Below are positions 33,621 through 40,191 of a stretch of 64,000 nt of DNA, in pieces. The stretch's first letter is position 1, and every line of letters starts with the position of its first letter. A program made the translations under genes and the position numbers. This stretch comes from Actinobacillus indolicus. Lineage in GTDB: Bacteria; Pseudomonadota; Gammaproteobacteria; Enterobacterales; Pasteurellaceae. The notes under the pieces were generated by a model. That model saw nothing but the letters and a program-made list of their open reading frames with translations. It was not told where the DNA came from and did not search any database. The stretch lies in the NCBI RefSeq assembly GCF_004519515.1, contig NZ_CP038145.1, positions 1,012,001 to 1,076,000 on the forward strand, read 5' to 3'.

Positions 33621-33696
33621 TGGTGCCTCGAGGCGGAATCGAACCACCGACACGGGGATTTTCAATCCCCTGCTCTACCGACTGAGCTATCGAGGC
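33621..33696 (-). tRNA. tRNA-Phe (GAA)
   Basis: The 76-base minus-strand sequence has acceptor GCCTCGA/TCGAGGC, anticodon stem GGGGA-TTGAAAA-TCCCC with anticodon GAA, T-loop GGTTCGATTCC and encoded CCA. It is the first of two tRNAs in one transcript. Confidence 0.95.
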
Positions 33697-33716
33697 ATCT
33701 CGTCGTTACGGGGCGC

Positions 33717-33745
33717 ATTATGCTGATTTTCGTCCCGCTCGTCAA
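33717..33745 (-). promoter_or_regulatory. stable-RNA promoter of the tRNA pair
   Basis: On the minus strand -35 TTGACG (complement 33740-33745), 17-base spacer, -10 CATAAT (complement 33717-33722), then a GC-rich discriminator GCGCCCC. The GC-rich discriminator is typical of stringently controlled tRNA/rRNA promoters. Confidence 0.75.
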
Positions 33746-33819
33746 ACGTTTTTTTCAAAAAAATAAAAAAATCTGTTTAATGGATCGCTTTTTATTCAAT
33801 TTGTTTAAAAAACAACGTG

Positions 33820-34914
33820 TTATCTTACGTTACGGTATTTTTGCTGAGCTTTATTCACCTTCACCAAGTAATTTCTTGCCTGAGAAGATGGGTGTGCCGT
33901 GGTTAAAATTCGATAAATTGCCCCTGAATCTAGGTTATTGATACGATCAATCGCTTCCCATTTATCACTATCAAACACTCTTAATACCGCACCTGCACCA
34001 CTGTTATAAGCAGAAATCATTGCATAACGTTTAGAAGTAGGATCAGTAATGCCATCAAGATATTCATCTCGTAAAATAGTTAAGTACATTGTACCCGCAT
34101 CAATATTTTGGCTAGGATTATATAAGTAATCACGATCAGGCTGACCACCAAAACCTTTGCGGGCAAAAATATCACGCCCTGCAGTACGCGGAACCACCTG
34201 CATCAAACCAATCGCATTCGCATAACTGACAGCATAAGGGTTAAACGCAGATTCGACTTCCATAATCCCTAAAATCAGACTTAAATCAATGTTGTATTGT
34301 TTTGCAGCCTTACGTGCCATTGGTAAATAACGTCTTGCACGGACTTCTACGTGGTTTGCTGCCATTGGAATAGAGACATAAGTTACCGTATGCCCATTCT
34401 GTAAACGGCGAGTTTTAAGCTTATTCTGTAATAAATAAGTTGCAAAGTCATTGGCAATAGCAATATTTGTCACAGAACGACCAAACTGATCGACCACCTG
34501 ACCTGCTAAGAAAGGGTTACTACTAATCGGCACATCGCCTGATGCGAACAAATCAATACCTGATGCATCAGAGCCCATTAACAAGGTATGAATAATCGAA
34601 TTACGTAGACGATTTTGATCACCTAATGTTTCAATCGTAATTTGACCATCTTCAAAACTGATGTGGCTACGAGTGTAATATTTATCCGTATATTTGACGT
34701 AGTCTTTTTGGCTTGCTTGGAGCAGTTCATTAACACCCCAAATTTGATCAATATTGCGGGAGAATTGCCCCATTAAAATATCTAAACCATTGGTATCTTT
34801 AGAGTAGTCAGGACGTGTTTTTTTAGACGTTTTTCGCGTCGGGGTATCGCTTCCACAAGATGCTAAAAAAGGAATCAGCACCAATAACGGCAGGAATTTT
34901 TTATATTTATTCAT
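33820..34914 (-). CDS. mltC: membrane-bound lytic murein transglycosylase C
   Basis: MltC cleaves peptidoglycan glycan strands at the outer membrane's inner face. The 364-residue lipoprotein has a lipobox LASC with C20, a family N-terminal domain (about 25-185) and an SLT domain with the catalytic Glu in MEVESAFNPYA and the IGLMQVVPRTAG and SAYNSGAGAV motifs. It follows yggX by 11 bases and ends the mutY-yggX-mltC operon, the same order as in E. coli. Confidence 0.95.
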   Translation of the reverse strand: MNKYKKFLPLLVLIPFLASCGSDTPTRKTSKKTRPDYSKDTNGLDILMGQFSRNIDQIWGVNELLQASQKDYVKYTDKYYTRSHISFEDGQITIETLGDQNRLRNSIIHTLLMGSDASGIDLFASGDVPISSNPFLAGQVVDQFGRSVTNIAIANDFATYLLQNKLKTRRLQNGHTVTYVSIPMAANHVEVRARRYLPMARKAAKQYNIDLSLILGIMEVESAFNPYAVSYANAIGLMQVVPRTAGRDIFARKGFGGQPDRDYLYNPSQNIDAGTMYLTILRDEYLDGITDPTSKRYAMISAYNSGAGAVLRVFDSDKWEAIDRINNLDSGAIYRILTTAHPSSQARNYLVKVNKAQQKYRNVR

Positions 34915-34925
34915 TGGGTATCTCT

Positions 34926-35201
34926 TTATTTTGACTCTACAGGTACATAGCCTTCAATATGCACATCTTTTCCTTCAAACAGAAAATTCACCATTTCCGT
35001 TTCTAACAATTTACGATGTTCAGGATTCATCATATTGAGTTTTTTCTCATTGACTAACATTGTCTGTTTTTTAATCCATTCTGACCATGCTTGTTTACTG
35101 ATGGAATCAAAAATCCGTTTACCCAATTCCCCCGGATAAAGCTGAAAATCTAAACCTTCTGCTTCTTGTTTCAAATATACACAAAATACATTACGCGCCA
35201 T
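34926..35201 (-). CDS. yggX: Fe(2+)-trafficking protein YggX
   Basis: YggX is a small cytoplasmic protein linked to iron-sulfur cluster protection during oxidative stress. The 91-residue sequence has the family start MARNVFCVYLKQEAEGLDF and the WSEWIKKQTMLVNEKKLNM core. Its start overlaps mutY by 11 bases, so the two are translationally coupled; MutY itself carries an iron-sulfur cluster. Confidence 0.95.
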   Translation of the reverse strand: MARNVFCVYLKQEAEGLDFQLYPGELGKRIFDSISKQAWSEWIKKQTMLVNEKKLNMMNPEHRKLLETEMVNFLFEGKDVHIEGYVPVESK

Positions 35202-36336
35202 TTTTCTGTCCTAATGTCAAAGTTAATTCGTCTAAAATGCGTTTTATCGGGGTTGCTAAACCCACTTCGCTAGGTTGAGTTAAATCATACCAATAATCCG
35301 CTGTTGAAGATACACGCAAATGATAATTTCCCTGATTTTCTGCCACCCCAAGCGGTAGGATTTCGGCATTTTTTTGTAAACTAAGTTCCGCCAAAATAGG
35401 ATAAATATCCAAATGAAAATGGCTAAAAGTATGCCGAAAGGCAATTAATTGGGTAAATTGCACATTTTTGTCTGAAACTGACCGCTTGAGATTCTCTAAA
35501 TGTTCAAATTGCGGAAAGATATAAAGCCCACCCCAAAGCCCTTTTGCTTCACGCTTTTCTAATAAGACCTTTGTTCCCTGTTTTAAAATCAAAAAGTAGC
35601 TCTGCTTTTCTGGCAACGCCTTTTTCGGTTTTTTTGCTGGAAAATCCGCCCAAGCCTGTTTAGCATTTGCCTGACACTCCTTTTCTAATGGACAGAGAGA
35701 ACATTTCGGCTTAGAGCGTGTACAAATCATCGCCCCTAAATCCATCATCGCCTGATTAAAATCAGCCACTTGCGAAGTTGGTGTAACACGAGCGGTCAGA
35801 TCCCACAATTTATTTTCAACCGTTTTTTCGCCCGACCAACCTTCAACAGCAAAATAACGAGAAAGCACACGTTTAACATTGCCATCTAAAATCGGGTAAG
35901 GTGCATCAAGTACGGAAGAGAGCACCGCCCCAGCTGTACTTCTGCCGACACCTGAAAGTGCGAAAACATCGGAAAAATCCGTTGGAAACTGACCACCAAA
36001 TTCATCTCGAATTTGTTGTGCCGCTTTATGCAAATTTCTTGCCCTTGCGTAATAGCCTAATCCCGTCCATAAATGCAACACTTCATCCATCGGTGCATTC
36101 GCTAAATCAACAATGGTGGGAAAACGTTGAATAAAACGCTCAAAATAGGGAATAACCGTTGCGACTTGGGTTTGCTGTAACATCACTTCGGATAACCAAA
36201 CGCCATACAAAGTTTTATTTTGTTGCCACGGCAGATGTTTACGCCCATATTGCTGATACCACGCCAACACGCCTTTGGCAAAAGGTGCATCGACATGGGA
36301 TTGCGCTAAAGGAAATTCAGATTTTTCTTTTTTCAT
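35191..36336 (-). CDS. mutY: adenine DNA glycosylase MutY
   Basis: MutY removes adenine mispaired with 8-oxoguanine. It has the N-terminal glycosylase domain with EVMLQQTQV and the helix-hairpin-helix LSGVGRSTAGAV followed by the catalytic Asp in ILDGNVKRVLSR, the 4Fe-4S cysteines C-x6-C-x2-C-x5-C (CTRSKPKCSLCPLEKEC), and a C-terminal NUDIX-like domain. I chose ATG 36336 (381 residues); 36369 would add 11 residues not typical of the family. Neither start has a strong ribosome site. An uptake signal occurs in the coding region near 35487. Confidence 0.94.
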   Translation of the reverse strand: MKKEKSEFPLAQSHVDAPFAKGVLAWYQQYGRKHLPWQQNKTLYGVWLSEVMLQQTQVATVIPYFERFIQRFPTIVDLANAPMDEVLHLWTGLGYYARARNLHKAAQQIRDEFGGQFPTDFSDVFALSGVGRSTAGAVLSSVLDAPYPILDGNVKRVLSRYFAVEGWSGEKTVENKLWDLTARVTPTSQVADFNQAMMDLGAMICTRSKPKCSLCPLEKECQANAKQAWADFPAKKPKKALPEKQSYFLILKQGTKVLLEKREAKGLWGGLYIFPQFEHLENLKRSVSDKNVQFTQLIAFRHTFSHFHLDIYPILAELSLQKNAEILPLGVAENQGNYHLRVSSTADYWYDLTQPSEVGLATPIKRILDELTLTLGQKNGA

Positions 36337-36376
36337 AGAGATAGAGTACACTTCAAAAAAACATCTCATAGTATCG

Positions 36377-36432
36377 CAAGCGGTCAGATTTTGCTAAAAT
36401 TTTGCAAAACTTTGCGTAAAAGTCACCGCTTG
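36377..36432. other. facing pair of uptake signals between divergent mutY and the VOC gene
   Basis: CAAGCGGT (36377-36384) and ACCGCTTG (36425-36432) form an inverted pair with TTTGCAAAA in between. Here it lies in a divergent promoter region rather than after a gene, so it is not simply a terminator. It lies within the 77-110 bases between the two starts. Confidence 0.7.
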
Positions 36433-36446
36433 GTTAAAAGGACAAT

Positions 36447-36839
36447 ATGAAATCAATAATCGGTTTTCACCATGTGGCACTTATCGTTTCTGATTATGCC
36501 AAATCTAAATCGTTTTACACCGATATTCTCGGCGCAAAGATTATCGCAGAAACTTATCGTGCAGAACGACAAAGCTATAAATTGGATTTACGTTTTACTG
36601 ATGGTTCGCAAATTGAACTATTCAGTTTTCCCAATCCGCCAAAACGAGTCAATGCACCTGAAGCTTGCGGGCTACGCCATTTAGCCTTTAAAGTCCAAAA
36701 TATTGAACACGCTGTCGCAGAATTAGCCCAAAAAGGCGTTATTTCTGAACCGATTCGCATTGATGAATTAACGGGAAAACGCTACACCTTTTTCCGTGAT
36801 CCCGACGATTTACCCCTTGAATTTTACGAGGTAGGTTGA
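36447..36839 (+). CDS. VOC-family (glyoxalase-like) protein
   Basis: This 130-residue protein belongs to the vicinal-oxygen-chelate superfamily and resembles E. coli YaeR. Two beta-alpha-beta repeats are visible, with potential metal ligands H8 (FHHVAL), E57 (QIELFS), H78 (LRHLAF) and E126 (LEFYEVG). The substrate is unknown. Its stop overlaps the sfsA start (TGATG), so the two are coupled. Good ribosome site AAAGGA. Confidence 0.85.
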   Translation: MKSIIGFHHVALIVSDYAKSKSFYTDILGAKIIAETYRAERQSYKLDLRFTDGSQIELFSFPNPPKRVNAPEACGLRHLAFKVQNIEHAVAELAQKGVISEPIRIDELTGKRYTFFRDPDDLPLEFYEVG

Positions 36840-37555
36840 TGATTTTCCCAACTCTGACATCGGGTATTTTAATCCAACGCTATAAACGCTTTTTAGCGGA
36901 TATTCTCTTACCGAATGGCGAACAAATCACAATTCACTGCCCCAATACTGGTGCAATGACAGGCTGTGCAAATGCAGGGGATACCGTCTGGTTTTCCACC
37001 TCCGATAACCCCAAACGCAAATACGCTCATACTTGGGAACTTACTCAGACTCAAGCGGGGGATTTTATCTGCGTTAATACGCAACGAGCCAATCAACTTG
37101 TTGCGGAAGCCTTGGAAAATAACTGGATCAGCGAATTAGCAGATTACACCGAAATTCTACCTGAACAGAAATATGGTGAAGAAAATAGCCGTATTGATTT
37201 TCTGTTAAAACAGCAAGGCTTAGCGGACTGTTTCGTTGAAGTAAAATCAACGACTTTATTGGTAGATGAAGGTGTTGGGATGTTCCCTGATGCCAAAACA
37301 ACACGTGGACAAAAACATCTGCGAGAGCTGACATCCATTGCTCAACAAGGTCAACAAGCGGTGATTTTCTTTGCGATTTTACACACAGGGATTGAACGGT
37401 TTGAAGTGGCAAAGCAGATCGATCCGAAATATGCCGAACTGTTCAACGTTGCACTCAGCGAAAAGGTACACGCACTTGCCTATAAAGCAAATGTTCAGAT
37501 TGAAAATAATATTCCTATTGGCTTAACACTTTCTCAAAAAGTACATCTTGCCTAA
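36839..37555 (+). CDS. sfsA: sugar fermentation stimulation protein homolog SfsA
   Basis: SfsA has an N-terminal OB-like part and a C-terminal nuclease-like domain; its cellular role is not settled. Family motifs are HCPNTGAMTGCANAG, the RIDFLL block and FVEVKSTTL. The real start is ATG 36839 (238 residues), inside the TGATG overlap; an in-frame TTG at 36836 is not needed. A terminator follows. Confidence 0.93.
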   Translation: MIFPTLTSGILIQRYKRFLADILLPNGEQITIHCPNTGAMTGCANAGDTVWFSTSDNPKRKYAHTWELTQTQAGDFICVNTQRANQLVAEALENNWISELADYTEILPEQKYGEENSRIDFLLKQQGLADCFVEVKSTTLLVDEGVGMFPDAKTTRGQKHLRELTSIAQQGQQAVIFFAILHTGIERFEVAKQIDPKYAELFNVALSEKVHALAYKANVQIENNIPIGLTLSQKVHLA

Positions 37556-37562
37556 TCACGAA

Positions 37563-37592
37563 AAAGCCACCTTGTATCACCAAAGTGGCTTT
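37563..37592. terminator. terminator between sfsA and the PTS IIB gene
   Basis: AAAGCCAC (37563-37570) and GTGGCTTT (37585-37592) form a stem with flanking A and T runs. It serves the convergent genes on both sides. Confidence 0.85.
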
Positions 37593-37604
37593 ATTGCTTT
37601 GCTA

Positions 37605-37916
37605 TTAGGCTTTTGCTGTCAAGATCGCATTAATCGCATTAGCATAACTTTCCGATTTTGTGCCGAAAATGACATGAATATTATTGTCATGAATCGTAAC
37701 CACTTCGGCCGCACCTAATGCTTTTAATTCTTTTCGATCAACCTTATCCTTCGATTTAAGCTGAACTCTCAAACGCGTTAAACAGAAATCTAAAGATTCG
37801 ATATTTTCCGCAGTTCCTAACGCATCAATAATTTTAGGTGCCATTTCCTCTACAGAAAGTGCATCACTTTGTGCTGTTCTTCCTGAACCAAAGATATTTT
37901 TTAAAATTTGTACCAT
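37605..37916 (-). CDS. orphan PTS EIIB domain protein (glucose/sucrose type)
   Basis: This 103-residue protein is a stand-alone EIIB domain. The phosphorylation-site cysteine C45 sits in the family context LDFCLTRLRVQL, followed by the GAAEVV and NNIHVIFG stretches. No EIIC, EIIA or sugar gene lies nearby. It may serve a partner encoded elsewhere or be a regulator. It is a single gene ending at a terminator, on the opposite strand from hslV. Confidence 0.82.
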   Translation of the reverse strand: MVQILKNIFGSGRTAQSDALSVEEMAPKIIDALGTAENIESLDFCLTRLRVQLKSKDKVDRKELKALGAAEVVTIHDNNIHVIFGTKSESYANAINAILTAKA

Positions 37917-38020
37917 TTTTATGCTCCTTACATTAAATCAAATAGACGTTGATATTTTAAGCTTTCTGACCTTATTTTCTATTCACTTTACAAATTTTTT
38001 TGCCTATCTCACCGCTTGCA

Positions 38021-38047
38021 CTTGAAACTGATGAGATTGCCCTCAAA
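38021..38047 (+). promoter_or_regulatory. candidate heat-shock (sigma32) promoter of hslVU
   Basis: CTTGAAA at 38021-38027 is an exact sigma32 -35; CCCTCAAA at 38040-38047 is a partial match to the -10 CCCCATNT, with 12-13 bases between. It lies just upstream of hslV, a heat-shock gene. An uptake signal core (38011-38019) touches its upstream edge. Confidence 0.5.
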
Positions 38048-38082
38048 TATGCACACAGTTTTTTAGACAAATAGGAATTTCA

Positions 38083-38604
38083 ATGACAACGATTGTATGT
38101 GTTCGCAAAGATGGCAAAGTGGCTATCGGGGGCGACGGGCAAGCAACTTTAGGTAATTGCGTAGAAAAAGGTACAGTGCGTAAAGTTCGCCGTTTATATA
38201 AAGATAAAGTGGTCACAGGCTTTGCAGGTTCAACGGCAGATGCCTTTATTTTGCGTGATCTGTTTGAGAAAAAATTGGAATTACACCAAGGGCATTTAGT
38301 CAAATCTGTGGTTGAACTTGCAAAAGAATGGCGTACCGAGCGTTCACTTCGCAAATTAGAAGCGATGATGATCGTAGCCAATGAAAGTGAATTTTTATTG
38401 GTTTCAGGTAGTGGTGATGTAATCGAGCCTGAATTTGATGTATTAGCCATTGGCTCAGGTGGTAACTATGCAAAAGCTGCTGCTCTTGCCCTATTAAGAA
38501 CGGAAAATAATCTGTCTGCCAAAGAAATCGTAGCAGAAGCGTTAAAAATTGCTGGGGATATTGATATTTACAGCAACCATAATCATGTGATTGAAGAGGT
38601 TTAA
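38083..38604 (+). CDS. hslV: ATP-dependent protease proteolytic subunit HslV
   Basis: HslV is the proteasome-like peptidase of the HslVU complex. After Met removal the catalytic N-terminal Thr is exposed (M-TTIVCVRKDGKVAIGGDGQ). The 173-residue length is normal. Ribosome site AGGAA. Its partner hslU follows after 101 bases, an unusually long gap filled by a 71-base perfect inverted repeat. Confidence 0.97.
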   Translation: MTTIVCVRKDGKVAIGGDGQATLGNCVEKGTVRKVRRLYKDKVVTGFAGSTADAFILRDLFEKKLELHQGHLVKSVVELAKEWRTERSLRKLEAMMIVANESEFLLVSGSGDVIEPEFDVLAIGSGGNYAKAAALALLRTENNLSAKEIVAEALKIAGDIDIYSNHNHVIEEV

Positions 38605-38612
38605 ACCTATTG

Positions 38613-38683
38613 TGTAGGGGCGGGTCCTGTGCCCGCCCGAAAATATCATAGAAGTACGGGCGGGCACAGGACCCGCCCCTACA
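38613..38683. repeat. palindromic repeat element inside the hslVU operon
   Basis: Two 27-base arms (38613-38639 and 38657-38683) are perfect inverted copies, starting TGTAGGGGCGGG and ending CCCGCCCCTACA. Each arm contains its own stem (GGGCGGG/CCCGCCC). The GC content is far above its surroundings. This is the form of REP/MITE-type intergenic elements; a diverged relative lies at 42829-42898. It should fold strongly in hslVU mRNA. Confidence 0.88.
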
Positions 38684-38705
38684 AGATTTTTACAGAGATA
38701 ACACT

Positions 38706-40028
38706 ATGTCAATGACCCCTCGTGAAATTGTGTCTGAATTAGACGCACATATTATCGGACAAAATGAAGCTAAACGTGCGGTGGCGATTGCTTTACGTAA
38801 CCGCTGGCGTCGTATGCAGTTGCCTGAAGAACTGCGTCAAGAAGTTACCCCGAAAAATATCCTGATGATCGGCCCAACGGGTGTGGGTAAAACCGAGATT
38901 GCTCGCCGTTTGGCAAAACTTGCCAATGCACCGTTTATCAAAGTTGAAGCAACGAAATTTACCGAAGTCGGCTATGTGGGTAAAGAAGTGGACTCGATTA
39001 TTCGTGATCTTGCTGATGTTTCAATGAAATTGGTTCGCCAACAAGCGGTTGAAAAAAATCGTATGCGTGCGCAAGATGCAGCGGAAGATCGCATTTTAGA
39101 TGTGTTATTACCGCCAGCTAAAGATCAATGGGGTAATGTACAAGAGAGTGACAACGCTTCTACTCGCCAAATCTTCCGTAAAAAATTGCGTGAAGGTCAG
39201 CTTGACGATAAAGAGATTGAAATTGATGTCGCAGCCCAAGTGAGTGTTGAAATTATGACCCCACCTGGTATGGAAGAGATGACTTCCCAACTGCAATCTC
39301 TCTTTGAGGGAATGTCGCCAAACAAAACGAAAAAACGCAAAATGAAAATTAAAGATGCGTTAAAAGTGATGGTGGACGAAGAAGCGGCGAAGCTGGTTAA
39401 TCCTGAAGAGTTGAAACAGCAAGCGATTGAAGCGGTTGAACAACACGGTATCGTCTTTATTGATGAGATTGATAAAATCTGTAAAAAAGGCGAACACAGT
39501 GGCGGCGATGTAAGCCGTGAAGGCGTGCAACGTGATTTACTGCCGATTATCGAAGGTTCGACAGTCAATACTAAACACGGTATGGTCAAAACCGATCACA
39601 TTCTCTTTATCTGTTCTGGTGCCTTCCAAGTGGCTCGTCCGTCTGATTTACTACCAGAATTACAAGGTCGTTTGCCAATTCGTGTAGAGCTTAAATCACT
39701 TAATAAAGAAGATTTCGAGCGTATTTTAACCGAGCCGAATGCGTCTTTAACCTTACAATACCGTGAGTTAATGAAAACCGAAGGTGTGGATATTGAATTT
39801 ACCAAAGACGGTATCAGCCGTATCGCCGAATCCGCATTCCGAGTGAACGAAAAAACCGAAAACATCGGTGCAAGACGCTTACACACCGTGTTAGAACGCT
39901 TAATGGACGGTATTTCATTCGATGCTAGCGAACGTTCAGGCGAGAAAATCGTGATTGACGAGAAGTATGTGTCTGATGCGTTAAATGATGTAGTTGAGAA
40001 TGAAGATTTAAGTCGCTTTATTCTTTAA
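38706..40028 (+). CDS. hslU: ATPase subunit HslU of the HslVU protease
   Basis: HslU unfolds substrates and feeds them to HslV. The 440-residue AAA+ protein has the MTPREIVSELDAHIIGQ start, Walker A GPTGVGKT (56-63), the I-domain insertion (about 110-240) and the Walker B region GIVFIDEIDK. A second Met at codon 3 is also a possible start. Transcript end is probably the uptake-signal pair at 40033-40080. One uptake core lies in the coding region near 39047. Confidence 0.97.
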   Translation: MSMTPREIVSELDAHIIGQNEAKRAVAIALRNRWRRMQLPEELRQEVTPKNILMIGPTGVGKTEIARRLAKLANAPFIKVEATKFTEVGYVGKEVDSIIRDLADVSMKLVRQQAVEKNRMRAQDAAEDRILDVLLPPAKDQWGNVQESDNASTRQIFRKKLREGQLDDKEIEIDVAAQVSVEIMTPPGMEEMTSQLQSLFEGMSPNKTKKRKMKIKDALKVMVDEEAAKLVNPEELKQQAIEAVEQHGIVFIDEIDKICKKGEHSGGDVSREGVQRDLLPIIEGSTVNTKHGMVKTDHILFICSGAFQVARPSDLLPELQGRLPIRVELKSLNKEDFERILTEPNASLTLQYRELMKTEGVDIEFTKDGISRIAESAFRVNEKTENIGARRLHTVLERLMDGISFDASERSGEKIVIDEKYVSDALNDVVENEDLSRFIL

Positions 40029-40032
40029 TCTT

Positions 40033-40080
40033 ACAAGCGGTAAGATCGTTTGCAAATTTTGCAAATAATCTTACCGCTTG
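40033..40080. terminator. facing uptake-signal pair forming the hslU terminator
   Basis: ACAAGCGGTAAGAT and ATCTTACCGCTTG form a 13-bp stem with TTTGCAAA in the loop. It begins four bases after the hslU stop. Confidence 0.75.
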
Positions 40081-40191
40081 CACTATTTTCTAACATCTCT
40101 AGCAATCTCACAAAATAGACGAGTTCTATCACCTGATTCCCCTTTGCTTTTCTGCTAAAATGCCTGAAAATTTTTCAAACCAAATGATGCG

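Noticed and set aside
38613..38683. Reading the GC-rich inverted repeat as a CRISPR repeat or a phage attachment site
   Set aside because: There is a single unit without spacers, no cas genes, and no integrase nearby; the nested stem form fits a REP-like element better.
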